A DNA stretch of 64,000 nucleotides from Candidatus Uabimicrobium amorphum (GCF_009002475.1 NZ_AP019860.1:4588001-4652000); one strand, 5' to 3'. Shown: positions 16,220-26,042, numbered from the stretch's first letter. Notes: a model not told the origin generated them from the sequence alone. Translations and numbers: made by a program.

Positions 16220-18700
16220 ATGAACATCGTGTGTTATAACAATAAATGCAAAGCAAAAAATCCCGAACATGCCACATGGTGTCTAAAGTGCAACAATCTA
16301 CTCGTGTTGGCCAAACGCTACAAAGTGGAAAAATTTATTGCCCAGGGAGCTATGGGGAAAGTTTATCTTGCCGAAGACCAAGAAACAAAAGGTAAAGTAG
16401 TTGTAAAAGTCTTGCAATCAGGATCTGCACAGCGCTTTTCCGAAGAAGCACGTTTGGGAAAACGCGCTTTTGAACACAAAGCCAAACACCTTGTTCATGT
16501 CTTGGAAGAGCTTGAAATTGCTGGCCGTAAATTCATCATCCAGAATTACATTCAAGGGGGAACACTGCAACAACTTTTAGAAAATGAAAATGATGTGGTT
16601 CTGCCATTTTCACGCAAACTCGCCATCGCCGCAAACTACGCCTCTGCCCTTGAGGAAATGCGTTCTATGGAAATCGTACATCGCGATTTGAAACCTGAAA
16701 ACACGATGGTGGGAGATGATGATCATATTACTATTCTCGATTTTGGATTGGCCAAAGATGATTTTTCTCTTACTTTGACCACTCAAGGGGAGGTGATGGG
16801 AACCTACTATTACATTGCCCCTGAATCGCTGCAATCTTCACATAACGCTGATTTTTCGGCAGATATTTTTAGCGTAGGTGTTATTCTCTATGAAATTTTC
16901 CACGGACGTATCCCCCATGATTTTTCTTTAGTAGATGAGTTCTATGATACCCCCAATTTCGTTTATAAATTGCAAGATTTAAAACGAACTGCGCGTATCT
17001 ACCCTGCATTTCCTGGGGCACCACAAGAGGTAAAGAAACTACTAACAGAACTCATTAACAAATGTTTGAATCCCGACCCAGGAAAACGTTGTGCCAGCAT
17101 CTACATGTCGAAAATACTCAATAAATGCATAAAATGCTACGACGACTACATCGGGCAACAGATCAAAAATCTTCCCGATGATCGCGAACAATTACTTTTC
17201 GGTCTACATCACATTCCTTACGTGGGAAAATTGTACGCGAAAAGTACCAAGCAAATCCAAACACGCATCAAAGGTATTGTCAAACATCGCCAGTTCCAGC
17301 GTCAGGAAAACCAGCTCAATAAAGCCGTCGCCAAATTACAACAAGAAAACGAAGCGTTAAGCAAAGCAGAAGCGAAGCTCAAATCACAATTGGCCGAAAA
17401 ACAAAAAGAAAACGAAGAACTAACTCTAAAGCTCCGCGAACTAGACGCTGACGAACAACAAAAAAAAGCCGAACACAGCTGTGATTTGTTCGAGAAAGAG
17501 CATTTAAAGACGTGGCTGCAAGACACTTCTTTTTGGGAAGGAAACGCGGTATGCAAAGCGCTATATGAGGGACAACTAAAAGAAGGAAAACCCATTGCCC
17601 GCGGTAAATGCGAATTTTTCTACGGCGGTAAATTACAGTTTCTATACAAGAGAAAAAACTTAGTCTACGAAGGCGAATGGTACGATGGTGTACCTCATGG
17701 ACAAGGCTCGTTTGTATGGATCAACGGCGACAAGTACGAAGGTGAAGTAAAAAACGGCAAGAAAAATGGTCGCGGGCGTATGACTTGGGCATGCGGATCG
17801 GAATACGTTGGTGAATGGAAAGACAACCAAAGGCACGGTTGGGGGACATACGTTTGGGGAAACGGTGATGCCAAAAAGATAGGTGATAAATACACCGGGC
17901 AATTCACCAACGACACGATCTCAGGTCACGGCACCTTATTGTTTGCCAACGGCGAGAAGTACAGCGGTGAGTTTCACGACGGTGAACGCACCGGGCACGG
18001 AACATTTGTATGGAATAGCGGCGAAAAATATACAGGTGAATTTCGCAACGCGAATATCGTGGGCCAAGGAATGTATCTATGGCCCAACGGTGATGAGTAT
18101 GTAGGAAGTTTTTACAACGGTGAGAGAACTGGTTATGGAACCTTTACTCACAAAGGTGAGCGTTACATAGGTGAATTCAAAGACGGACAAAAAGTAGGTA
18201 AAGGCACATTTATCTGGCCCAATGGCAATATCTACGAAGGCGAATTTAGAGACAATGGCATGAACGGTCATGGAACGCTCACTTGGGCGGGAGGCAATAA
18301 GTACATAGGTGACTTTAAAGACGGTCGTAAAAATGGCGAAGGTACACTAACCACCGCCGAAGGCGACAAATATGAAGGCCAATTTCGCGATGACCAAAAA
18401 AATGGCCAAGGGACCTATATGTGGGCCAATGGTGATATTTATGTAGGCAAATTTAAAGATGACCAACGAAACGGTCCAGGAACATTCATGTGGGCCAATG
18501 GTGATAAGTTCGAAGGTAAATTCAAAGACGACCAAAAAAGTGGCCATGGGACGTTCATGTGGGCCAATGGCGAAAAGTACGTTGGCAAGTTTAAAGACGA
18601 CAAAAAACACGGTCATGGCATTATCTACGAATCTGACCAGTCTGTTAAAGTCAAAGGCGTTTGGGATAAAGACGTGTACAAACGCGATTCATTTTTATAG
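16220..18700 (+). CDS. Ser/Thr protein kinase with zinc ribbon, coiled coil and 14 MORN repeats
   Basis: This 826-residue protein has an N-terminal zinc ribbon (C5, C10, C21, C24), an active-looking Hanks kinase (about 34-300), a coiled coil (about 355-425), then about 14 MORN repeats of the form YEGEFKDGxxxGxGTFxWxNG up to the C-terminus. Kinase landmarks are the Gly-loop AQGAMGKVYLAE, K63, HRD 154-156 and DFG 174-176. No membrane helix is evident, unlike the other kinases here. MORN repeats often contact membranes or form long beta-sheets in eukaryotic proteins; the bacterial role is unknown. An ankyrin lipoprotein starts 8 bases later and is probably co-transcribed. Confidence 0.92.
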   Translation: MNIVCYNNKCKAKNPEHATWCLKCNNLLVLAKRYKVEKFIAQGAMGKVYLAEDQETKGKVVVKVLQSGSAQRFSEEARLGKRAFEHKAKHLVHVLEELEIAGRKFIIQNYIQGGTLQQLLENENDVVLPFSRKLAIAANYASALEEMRSMEIVHRDLKPENTMVGDDDHITILDFGLAKDDFSLTLTTQGEVMGTYYYIAPESLQSSHNADFSADIFSVGVILYEIFHGRIPHDFSLVDEFYDTPNFVYKLQDLKRTARIYPAFPGAPQEVKKLLTELINKCLNPDPGKRCASIYMSKILNKCIKCYDDYIGQQIKNLPDDREQLLFGLHHIPYVGKLYAKSTKQIQTRIKGIVKHRQFQRQENQLNKAVAKLQQENEALSKAEAKLKSQLAEKQKENEELTLKLRELDADEQQKKAEHSCDLFEKEHLKTWLQDTSFWEGNAVCKALYEGQLKEGKPIARGKCEFFYGGKLQFLYKRKNLVYEGEWYDGVPHGQGSFVWINGDKYEGEVKNGKKNGRGRMTWACGSEYVGEWKDNQRHGWGTYVWGNGDAKKIGDKYTGQFTNDTISGHGTLLFANGEKYSGEFHDGERTGHGTFVWNSGEKYTGEFRNANIVGQGMYLWPNGDEYVGSFYNGERTGYGTFTHKGERYIGEFKDGQKVGKGTFIWPNGNIYEGEFRDNGMNGHGTLTWAGGNKYIGDFKDGRKNGEGTLTTAEGDKYEGQFRDDQKNGQGTYMWANGDIYVGKFKDDQRNGPGTFMWANGDKFEGKFKDDQKSGHGTFMWANGEKYVGKFKDDKKHGHGIIYESDQSVKVKGVWDKDVYKRDSFL

Positions 18701-18708
18701 GAGACATC

Positions 18709-19158
18709 ATGCGCACGTTATGTATTATTCTGGCACTAATCGCCACCTCATGCTCTTTCGCACCACGTGGCTATGAAAATTTGCAGAACCAGCACGACTA
18801 TGACAACGCATTCGTTCGCGCAGTAAGTGATGGCAACATGGATGCGATAGAGTACTTACTTCCGAAAGTAGATGTCAACATGTCCGTAGTGCTAGAAGGC
18901 TCCCCAGTGGTAATTGCCGTAAAAAATGAAGACGCCGCTGTAGTCAAAAGACTAATCGCTGCCGGAGCCGATATAAACGTTCCCGACAGCGCCGGCAGTT
19001 ACCCCATTCACATAGCCGTGCACAATAACAACGCCGAAATCGTGCAGCTTTTGATTGTGGCAAAGGTGAATCTAAACAAAAAAAATGGCGAAGACAAAAC
19101 CGCACGACAAATTGCTGAAGAAGAGAAAAACACGGAAATGATGGGTTTGTTGAAATAA
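18709..19158 (+). CDS. Ankyrin-repeat lipoprotein
   Basis: This 149-residue protein has a lipoprotein signal with a lipobox-like IATSC (Cys15), so it is probably an acylated envelope protein. About four ankyrin repeats follow (DNAFVRAVSDGNMDAIEYLL, SPVVIAVKNEDAAVVKRLI, YPIHIAVHNNNAEIVQLLI, then a terminal TARQIAEEEKN). The ATG at 18709 has AGGAGAC upstream, which overlaps the end of the kinase-MORN gene, so coupled expression is likely. Ankyrin domains bind other proteins; the partner is unknown. Confidence 0.85.
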   Translation: MRTLCIILALIATSCSFAPRGYENLQNQHDYDNAFVRAVSDGNMDAIEYLLPKVDVNMSVVLEGSPVVIAVKNEDAAVVKRLIAAGADINVPDSAGSYPIHIAVHNNNAEIVQLLIVAKVNLNKKNGEDKTARQIAEEEKNTEMMGLLK

Positions 19159-19196
19159 CACGCAGGTATTTTCGCATGAAAATAATCTACCTAAAG

Positions 19197-19258
19197 TACA
19201 GTGCGTTGTAGGGGCTGACCTTGTGTCAGCCCGCTCCCTCAAATACTTATAGATAAAC
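19197..19258 (+). repeat. Dispersed 62-base repeat, copy 1
   Basis: The copy begins TACAGTGCGTTGTAGGGG, has an internal inverted repeat GGCTGACC...GTCAGCC, and ends with CTCAAATACTTATAGATAAAC. Related copies are at 22654-22716 (inverted) and 52948-53009. All are intergenic. Confidence 0.85.
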
Positions 19259-19416
19259 GTTTCTTTACTACTTATTCATATTGATGCCCTCACCATTGCT
19301 TTGTGATTTCAGCATTTTTGTCCCACAAAGCAAGCGAATTAAGAATACCTAAACACAAAAACAGAAAGAAAACCAATGGCCGCAAAACATACATTCATTT
19401 CCTATCGGCGCTCGGG

Positions 19417-19439
19417 TTTTTGACAGGATTAACAGGATG
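19417..19439 (+). repeat. GACAGGATTAACAGGAT dispersed motif
   Basis: TTTTTGACAGGATTAACAGG runs directly into the start codon of the next gene, with a 9-base tandem unit ACAGGATTA/ACAGGATGG. I recall this motif as one scattered through many environmental genomes. Here it supplies AGGA as a possible ribosome site. Confidence 0.4.
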
Positions 19440-20015
19440 GTAAGAAGAAGAACATACAAAACGTATGATGTCGCTGCGCGAACGGCGTCTTTAGCGTTAT
19501 TTGCAATTTTGATTGGTCTGTCAATCGAATTTGGTATTGAGCTTATTTTGCGCAAATCGGCTAAGTTTTATACCTATGTCAATTTTGCGACCTTTTTAAT
19601 TACCGCTGCGCGCTTTTATCACGGCATTACCATCTACCACGAAAAACCTCGTCGCGAATCTCCTGCGCAGTTTATGATTAATTTCTATTTCCACATTATT
19701 ATTCTCATGAATTTTTGTATTATCGCGCGTTTTATTAGTAGTCCGCGAAGTTTTGTTTATGCATTGTTGGTGTTGTCACTTATCGATGTGGTGTGGGCAT
19801 TTTTGTCGTGTGCATTACATAAATTTCAACATGTTACCATTTTTAAAGTGTGGCTAAGCCTAAATGTCGGCTCTGCGGTTTTTTTATTCTTGATGTTGTG
19901 TTTTTCTGGGATCAGTTACCAATACATTAGCTTGTTGATCTTCGGCTTTTATGTGGTGATGGCCGCATTGGATTACTATTTTTGTCGCGATTATTACTTC
20001 TATGAAGAGGTTTAA
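19437..20015 (+). CDS. Multi-pass membrane protein, unknown function
   Basis: This 192-residue protein has about six hydrophobic segments (roughly 15-37, 45-62, 80-98, 105-127, 137-157, 160-178), a basic N-terminus (MVRRRTYK) and a Tyr-rich C-terminus (YYFCRDYYFYEEV). I recognise no family. The start ATG sits at the end of a GACAGGATTAACAGG dispersed motif, so its native 5' region may have been altered. It stands alone between the ankyrin lipoprotein (same strand) and a convergent Cys-rich protein. Confidence 0.6.
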   Translation: MVRRRTYKTYDVAARTASLALFAILIGLSIEFGIELILRKSAKFYTYVNFATFLITAARFYHGITIYHEKPRRESPAQFMINFYFHIIILMNFCIIARFISSPRSFVYALLVLSLIDVVWAFLSCALHKFQHVTIFKVWLSLNVGSAVFLFLMLCFSGISYQYISLLIFGFYVVMAALDYYFCRDYYFYEEV

Positions 20016-20091
20016 CGGAGAATGGTGGAATATAACGACTTTGATACAAAATTTGGGCACAAAGCGGTTGGCTTATGTATACGGTATTTAA

Positions 20092-20685
20092 CTACAATCC
20101 GGGCGCTTTTGTAAATTTATGATAATAAAAATACTCGTAGGGAGAGATTTCATCAACTGTCTCAGATCCCTCTTTATTATGACAATGTGGACAACCGCAA
20201 CCTTTGCTAATCACTCCGTTACACCCAGGACAATCTATTGGTTTTTCGCCGAGATCTGGTGTTAAATAAACATCCCCACATTTCGAACAAACCAAAACAT
20301 ACGCCTGATAAAATCCACTTGTACCCATCTCTGTGTATTTTCTAGAGCAAGCTTTGCATTTCTTAATCGTAACATTTACTATAGGACCACGAAGATTTAC
20401 AACTTCTCTCCACTCCTCTTCATCGTAAAGGTATGAAATGCTATCTCTTCTATATTCCAGTATCTTTTTTACCAAGGATAAAATGTAAGGCAAGATGTCT
20501 TTGCGTCCCGGCTGAAACGAGAATGCTTCTAGCCATTCTTTGTATACTACATAGAGGCACGAGCCTAATTTGAAAGATTGGCCAAGAACTTGTATCGGAT
20601 TCTTTACCGTTTCATCACCTTTTATCTGTTTTTCTAGCAATAGGATAAAATTTTTCGCCTTTTCTTGCCTTTCTTTTTTCTTCAC
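20092..20685 (-). CDS. Cys-rich zinc-ribbon protein, unknown
   Basis: This 197-residue cytoplasmic-looking protein has a helical N-terminal half and a C-terminal half with paired cysteines: CKACSRKY (about 112), CSKCGDVY (about 133), CPGCNGVI (about 152) and CGCPHCHNK (about 163). These probably form two zinc ribbons. No catalytic motif is seen. It follows the FG-GAP gene on the same strand after 42 bases and may share its transcript. The function is unknown. Confidence 0.6.
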   Translation of the reverse strand: MKKKERQEKAKNFILLLEKQIKGDETVKNPIQVLGQSFKLGSCLYVVYKEWLEAFSFQPGRKDILPYILSLVKKILEYRRDSISYLYDEEEWREVVNLRGPIVNVTIKKCKACSRKYTEMGTSGFYQAYVLVCSKCGDVYLTPDLGEKPIDCPGCNGVISKGCGCPHCHNKEGSETVDEISPYEYFYYHKFTKAPGL

Positions 20686-20727
20686 AGTGGTTCTTCTTTA
20701 CTCTCAAATTTTTATTTGTGGACAAAG

Positions 20728-22455
20728 TTATTTAGCTTCGATCGCTTCCTGAAAAATAAAATAGTGGCCACTTGCACTTCCCCAGATGGGATTAATGAAT
20801 AAGTATCCACCGATAATTTTTTGTTTACACATTTTGCCTACAGTTGTAAATGCCACAAGGTGACTGCGTACTTTTCCATTTCCCACTTTTACCGAGCCAC
20901 CTTCCGGGGAGTAGAAGAAACTACTTTTGACTTCTATTTTTGGTCTAGGAGTGGGATTGACTTCTTGCCAAATGTGATACGTCCCTTCTAAGCTAAAGCC
21001 TACTGTTGTTACATAAACGTGTCCTCCGACAAGATCATGTTTAATGTAACCGGCACGCTTCGATCCTCCTGGGTATAATAATTTGTACTCTACGACACCG
21101 CCATTGCCCAATTTTTCTGGCATTTTGGGGATAGTTCGCACTTTTCCCGAGATAAATTCAATATCGCGTCCTTGTTGGCGAAATTCATTGGTGATACGCG
21201 CAATAACCTTTTCCATACTTCTTTGCAAAATAACAATTTTGTTATGCTCGTAGCTGGAAACAATGATTTCGCAAATACCGTCTTCATCTAAGTCGGCAAC
21301 TGCCACGCCTGCCTGAGCCATGTTGTCCATTAGCACTTTTGTTTCAAAATGTCCGGGCTGAGTTTGCTCTAAAAGAAAGATTCGCGAATCTCCATCGCCA
21401 GAAACAACAATATCTTGCAAATGGTTTCCGGTGACATCACCGCATTGAAAAACACCTGGGGCTGCTTGTGGTGCTCCCCACGGAGATGGACGTGATTTAA
21501 TACCTTTTGATATGAGTTTACGCGACCATGGTTTGGTTAAATTCTTATAATCACTAGGGACTTCGTACATAAAAATACCTTCTGTCGGTCCCTTTGGCTG
21601 ATCGTGAGTATTCACGTGATTGGACAATACCGCCATTGTTTGACCATTGTGACAAAGATTGTCGATAATGCTCAGTTGAATACAAGGTCCTACGCCGTTT
21701 TCGATGATATGTTTTTCCCACTTGCCAGAACCTTTATTTTCTAGCCAAGCGGCGGAAGCACCTTTGGCAAAATATTGGGCACTAATGATGTCTAAATCAC
21801 CATCATTGTCGAGGTCTCGCAATGTGGGAATGCTACCAAGGCATGAGTTCATAATAGTGGTGGGCTTTTGCGCGAATTTAGCTTCGCCTAAGCCTTTGAA
21901 AAACTGAACTTTGGCTTCACTTTCTCCCGTGAGGCCTTTGAACTCACCAACGGTCACCATATCGTGTATTCCATCGTTATCTATATCTTCATATGCAACA
22001 TAGTGGTAGAACAGCTTTTGTTCTTTGCAAATAACATGTGTCTTCCACTTGTTTTGCCCAAGGTTTTCGAACCAACGTAGTGCGCCGGAATGATAAGGCG
22101 CTGTGGCTAAAAATCCTGACGGAAGAATGATATCTAAATCGTTGTCACCATCGATATCAATAATTGTCGTATCGTTGGGAAAGGCAATGTTTTCTGAGCC
22201 AGGAAGGTAAAATTTTTGCCATTTATTGATGCCGTCTTGCCTTTTATAGATGGAAACAAAACCAGCTCCCAAAGGGCTTGAATCGGCGAAGACCGAAACC
22301 ACTAGTTCATCGTGACCATCGTTGTCTAAATCGGCGACATGAACCCAGGCCGGGTTTTTGGGTGTGTCGTCAACGACAAACATGTTGTAGTCATTATGGA
22401 TATTTTGTGCGTATATCCACGCTACCATAGCGACTACGAAAATAAACTTCTGCAT
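20728..22455 (-). CDS. Secreted FG-GAP/VCBS beta-propeller protein
   Basis: This 575-residue protein has a signal peptide (about 1-16, cleaved near AQN) and about seven FG-GAP/VCBS-type repeats marked by calcium-binding-like loops such as DLDNDGHDEL, DIDGDNDLDI, DIDNDGIHDM, DLDNDGDLDI and DLDEDGICEI over residues 35-430. A separate C-terminal beta-rich domain (about 440-575) has no recognised family. Such propellers are common in planctomycete secreted proteins and bind ligands or partners. A good promoter lies upstream on the minus strand. Confidence 0.85.
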   Translation of the reverse strand: MQKFIFVVAMVAWIYAQNIHNDYNMFVVDDTPKNPAWVHVADLDNDGHDELVVSVFADSSPLGAGFVSIYKRQDGINKWQKFYLPGSENIAFPNDTTIIDIDGDNDLDIILPSGFLATAPYHSGALRWFENLGQNKWKTHVICKEQKLFYHYVAYEDIDNDGIHDMVTVGEFKGLTGESEAKVQFFKGLGEAKFAQKPTTIMNSCLGSIPTLRDLDNDGDLDIISAQYFAKGASAAWLENKGSGKWEKHIIENGVGPCIQLSIIDNLCHNGQTMAVLSNHVNTHDQPKGPTEGIFMYEVPSDYKNLTKPWSRKLISKGIKSRPSPWGAPQAAPGVFQCGDVTGNHLQDIVVSGDGDSRIFLLEQTQPGHFETKVLMDNMAQAGVAVADLDEDGICEIIVSSYEHNKIVILQRSMEKVIARITNEFRQQGRDIEFISGKVRTIPKMPEKLGNGGVVEYKLLYPGGSKRAGYIKHDLVGGHVYVTTVGFSLEGTYHIWQEVNPTPRPKIEVKSSFFYSPEGGSVKVGNGKVRSHLVAFTTVGKMCKQKIIGGYLFINPIWGSASGHYFIFQEAIEAK

Positions 22456-22494
22456 TTTTTCCCCATTCTAAATCAAATTTGTAAGTATCCGTTT

Positions 22495-22523
22495 ATTATA
22501 TAAAAAGTTTTTCAATCCGGCAA
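22495..22523 (-). promoter_or_regulatory. Sigma70-like promoter for the FG-GAP gene
   Basis: On the minus strand TTGCCG (22518-22523) and TATAAT (22495-22500) are separated by 17 bases, about 40 bases before the ATG at 22455. Confidence 0.55.
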
Positions 22524-22653
22524 AGATTTTACATGTCGTGAGAATTGTGATAAATCGTAACTGTATTGTTATTGTTTATTTATTTTTTCAATGTAGGATT
22601 TTTGCTAAAATACATACAAATATCTTGTGTTGTGGGGCGGTGGCGTTTGATAA

Positions 22654-22716
22654 GTTTATCTATCTGTATTTGAGGGAACGGGCGGACACAAGGTCCGCAC
22701 CTACACGCACTGTGTA
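22654..22716 (-). repeat. Dispersed 62-base repeat, copy 2 (inverted)
   Basis: The reverse complement begins TACACAGTGCGTGTAGGTGC and contains GGCGGACACAAGGTCCGC as an inverted repeat. It ends AAATACAGATAGATAAAC, matching copies 1 and 3. Confidence 0.85.
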
Positions 22717-22721
22717 AAAGA

Positions 22722-22751
22722 TTGATGAATTTTATATGGTGTAATTATGCT
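22722..22751 (+). promoter_or_regulatory. Candidate promoter for the PaaK-like gene
   Basis: TTGATG (22722-22727) and TATGCT (22746-22751) are separated by 18 bases, and the boxes abut the repeat copy upstream. This is the only promoter-like pair in the gap before 22808. Confidence 0.35.
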
Positions 22752-22807
22752 ATATCCTACACAAATTCGTCTTTAACCAAATAAAACAAATCTCAACGGT
22801 GACAAAT

Positions 22808-24079
22808 ATGCAACAGTCAAAACAGGAATATCTTCCACGTGCAGAATTGCGAAAACTTCAATTAGATAAATTAAATGTGATGTTGCGTGAAATTTTACCG
22901 CGCAATGCGTTTTACCGCGAAAAATTTGGTGATCAGCTTCAACTCTCTTCTTTTTCAGAACTACAAAACCTACCCTTCACGACTAAGCAGGAGCTACTCG
23001 AAAATCAAAAAGCTTACCCGCCATATGGCTCCATTCTTACATATCCTGTATGTGATTACGTGCGTTTTCATCAAACAAGTGGTAGTTCGGGTGTGCCGCT
23101 AAAGATATTGGATTCCGCTAAAGATTGGCAGTGGTTTCTCGAATGTTGGCGTATGATTTACCATGCAACGGGAGTTCGCGAAGATGACGTGGCTTTTTTT
23201 GCGTTTTCCTTTGGACCGTTTATTGGTTTTTGGGCAGGGTTTGAAGGAGCACAGAGTTTGGGGCTGCGGTGCATTGCCGGTGGGGGAATGAGTAGTGTTG
23301 CGCGTTTACGCGCGATCCTTGACAACGAGGCAACGTACCTCTGCTGTACGCCAACGTATGCTATGCGACTTTTACAGGTAGCGCGCGAGAATAATATCGA
23401 TGTAGCCAGTTCGAAAGTACGCGCCCTGGTTGTCGCCGGAGAACCAGGGGGAGCTGTGGGACCACTGCGTGAGACGTTGAGTCGCGGTTGGAATGCGCGG
23501 GTATTTGATCATACGGGGATGACGGAAATTGGTTCACTGGGAATTGAATGTGTGGAAAATCCTGGATACACGCATTTGTTGGAAACGGAGTGCATTCCCG
23601 AAATTATTCACCCTGAGACATTGGAGGTTTTGCCTTTTGGAGAAGAAGGTGAATTGGTACTTACGAATCTTGGACGTTGGGGATGTCCGCTTATTCGTTA
23701 TCGAACCGGGGACTTGGCTGTTTTGACGGACGAAACCTGTGTTTGTAAGCGTACATTTTGTCGTATGGTAGGTGGTATTAAGGGACGTAAGGACGATATG
23801 ATTTTTATTCGTGGTAATAACGTGTACCCTTCTGCCATTGAAAATATTGTGCGTGAATTTGCCGAGATCGAAGAGTTCCAGGTCGAGATTGTCAATGTGA
23901 AGGAAATGACGGAGATTACGATTAAAGTAGAGTGTGAAGTAGCGGAAATTATGGAAAAATTGTCGGAAATAATTCAAAATAAATTACACTTTCGCGTGCA
24001 AGTAGAGGTTGTTTCGCGTGGAAGTTTGCCGCGTTTTGAAATGAAAGCCAAAAGGTTTGTTTTTAAAAATCGAAAATAG
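22808..24079 (+). CDS. PaaK-like phenylacetate-CoA ligase family, AMP-forming
   Basis: This 423-residue adenylate-forming enzyme of the PaaK group (usually 420-440 residues) activates an aryl or acyl acid as acyl-AMP and then a CoA thioester. Seen motifs are the P-loop QTSGSSGVPLK (about 93), the A5-type block FDHTGMTEIG (about 233), YRTGDLA (about 299), and a C-terminal lid GRKDDMIFIRGNNVYPSAIE. The substrate is not deducible, and no phenylacetate pathway genes are nearby. Start: GTG 22799 and ATG 22808 are both possible; the ATG has GGTGA at 5-base spacing. It is probably co-transcribed with the S9 peptidase 11 bases downstream. Confidence 0.85.
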   Translation: MQQSKQEYLPRAELRKLQLDKLNVMLREILPRNAFYREKFGDQLQLSSFSELQNLPFTTKQELLENQKAYPPYGSILTYPVCDYVRFHQTSGSSGVPLKILDSAKDWQWFLECWRMIYHATGVREDDVAFFAFSFGPFIGFWAGFEGAQSLGLRCIAGGGMSSVARLRAILDNEATYLCCTPTYAMRLLQVARENNIDVASSKVRALVVAGEPGGAVGPLRETLSRGWNARVFDHTGMTEIGSLGIECVENPGYTHLLETECIPEIIHPETLEVLPFGEEGELVLTNLGRWGCPLIRYRTGDLAVLTDETCVCKRTFCRMVGGIKGRKDDMIFIRGNNVYPSAIENIVREFAEIEEFQVEIVNVKEMTEITIKVECEVAEIMEKLSEIIQNKLHFRVQVEVVSRGSLPRFEMKAKRFVFKNRK

Positions 24080-24090
24080 GAATATATATC

Positions 24091-26016
24091 ATGAGAAAGT
24101 TTTTATGTTTACTTAGTATAGCGATATTTTTTTCGCTGTGTTTTGCGCAGGTTCAAAGAGTGCGTGAAGAAGGAAATTTGCGCCTGGAAAATGTACCTGA
24201 GATTCCGCAGCAACTGATTGATAGCCGCTTACGTTATGAGAATACGCGTTCAGCACGATTTTGTGGATGGTTGCCAAACAATAAGGGAATGCTCATTGCG
24301 ACGCGTTTTGCCGAAACTACTCAGTTGCATGTTGTGGAAAAGCCAGGGGGAGCGCGTAAACAAGTTACATTTTTCGCAGAACCTGTACGCGGTACTGCTG
24401 TAAGTTCTAATGGGCAAGTGGCGTTTAGCAAAGATGTTGGTGGGTCAGAGTTTTACCAAATCTTTCATTTCGATCTCGATACCGCAAAGTACGAAATGAT
24501 CACAGATGGCAAATCGCGTAATAGTGGCATGTTGTGGTCAAATAAAGGCGATGCGTTTGCTTTTTATTCGACACAGCGCAACGGACGCGATTCGGATATC
24601 TATATCCATGTTGCTGCAACAAAAGAACAGTATATGACGATGGAAAGTAAGGGACTTCGCCTTCCTCTTAGTTGGTCGCCGGATGATAGTAAGCTTTTAA
24701 TTCTCGAATATATTTCCATCAACGAGTCGCGATTGTACATTCATGAAATGGTGTCTGGAGAATCACAACAACTCAACCCTTCTGAGGAAAAAATAAGCTA
24801 TGGCGATGCGGTGTGGTCGCAGGATGGCAAAGGAATTTATCTGACTTCTGACTTTGCCGGTGAGTTTCGTCAATTGTACTACTACGACTTAGAAAGTAAA
24901 ACATTCACTAGTTTAACAAAAGACATTTTGTGGGATGTTCAAAGTGTTACGGTGAGCAAAACAAATAGTGTCGCATTTACCACCAACGAAAATGGTATGA
25001 CCCAAGTGTACATTTATAATACGACAACGCAAGAAAGAAGTAAGGTAAACGTTCCCGTGGGAACAATTGGTGGCCTTGGTTTTGACAACAGTGGGGAAAA
25101 TCTCGCGTTGACGATTAATACTCCACAAACGCCAGGAGATATATTTTCTTATAACTTGAAAGACAAAAGTTTACAACGCTGGACGCATAGTGAAGTGGGA
25201 GGTCTCAATACCGATAAATTTGTTACACCAACTTTAATTCACTACCCAACGTTTGACAAATTCGGAGACAAAGTACGGGAAATTCCTGCATTTTATTACC
25301 GTCCACGAGGTAAAGGTCCTTTTCCTGTAGTGGTTTTGATTCATGGGGGACCAGAAGGCCAGTATCGTCCGCGTTTTAGTTCAGGTATTCAATATTACTT
25401 AAATGAATTGAACGTGGCAGTAGTTGCTCCGAACGTTCGCGGTTCCGCAGGATACGGTAAGAGCTATCTCAAGCTAGACAATGGTTATAAGCGCGAAGAT
25501 TCGGTAAAAGATATTGGCAAGCTCCTCGATTGGGTTGCCGCACAACCTGAACTCGACAGCAAAAAAGTTTTAGTTGCCGGAGGATCATATGGGGGTTACA
25601 TGGTTTTGGCGTCCATGATTCATTTTAACGATCGTTTGAGTGCTGGTATCGATGTTGTTGGGATAAGTAACTTTGTGACATTTTTGACCAATACCAAAGA
25701 GTACCGTCGCGATTTACGTCGCGCCGAGTACGGCGACGAACAAGATCCGAAAATGAAGGAATTTTTGATGAAAATTTCTCCGACAACCCAAGCATACAAA
25801 ATCAGTAAGCCCATGCTTATTGCACAAGGGTTGAACGATCCTCGTGTTCCGGTGAGCGAAAGTGAACAAATGGTGGAGATGATTCGCAAAAACGGTGGGG
25901 AAGTTTGGTACTTCTTGGCAAAGGATGAAGGCCACGGGTTCCGCAAGAAGAAAAACGCTAACTACTACCAGTACACAGCGATACTCTTTATGCAAAAGTT
26001 TTTGTTGAATAAGTAA
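24091..26016 (+). CDS. Secreted S9 prolyl-oligopeptidase family peptidase
   Basis: This 641-residue protein has a signal peptide (1-19, cleavage near CFAQ), a TolB-like beta-propeller (about 50-365), and an alpha/beta-hydrolase catalytic domain (about 390-641). The catalytic triad reads Ser499 in GGSYGG, Asp583 in GLNDPRVP and His615 in DEGHGF; the oxyanion HGGPEGQ is at 418-424. This architecture fits acylaminoacyl-peptidase or dipeptidyl-peptidase type S9C enzymes acting on short peptides outside the cytoplasm. A clear terminator follows. Confidence 0.9.
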   Translation: MRKFLCLLSIAIFFSLCFAQVQRVREEGNLRLENVPEIPQQLIDSRLRYENTRSARFCGWLPNNKGMLIATRFAETTQLHVVEKPGGARKQVTFFAEPVRGTAVSSNGQVAFSKDVGGSEFYQIFHFDLDTAKYEMITDGKSRNSGMLWSNKGDAFAFYSTQRNGRDSDIYIHVAATKEQYMTMESKGLRLPLSWSPDDSKLLILEYISINESRLYIHEMVSGESQQLNPSEEKISYGDAVWSQDGKGIYLTSDFAGEFRQLYYYDLESKTFTSLTKDILWDVQSVTVSKTNSVAFTTNENGMTQVYIYNTTTQERSKVNVPVGTIGGLGFDNSGENLALTINTPQTPGDIFSYNLKDKSLQRWTHSEVGGLNTDKFVTPTLIHYPTFDKFGDKVREIPAFYYRPRGKGPFPVVVLIHGGPEGQYRPRFSSGIQYYLNELNVAVVAPNVRGSAGYGKSYLKLDNGYKREDSVKDIGKLLDWVAAQPELDSKKVLVAGGSYGGYMVLASMIHFNDRLSAGIDVVGISNFVTFLTNTKEYRRDLRRAEYGDEQDPKMKEFLMKISPTTQAYKISKPMLIAQGLNDPRVPVSESEQMVEMIRKNGGEVWYFLAKDEGHGFRKKKNANYYQYTAILFMQKFLLNK

Positions 26017-26042
26017 GTTTGTCGATCATTAACTATATGGAT

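Noticed and set aside
17690..18650. Regular DNA repeats that could look like a CRISPR or satellite array
   Set aside because: They are the codons of MORN repeats in an uninterrupted reading frame, with unequal DNA and no spacer pattern.
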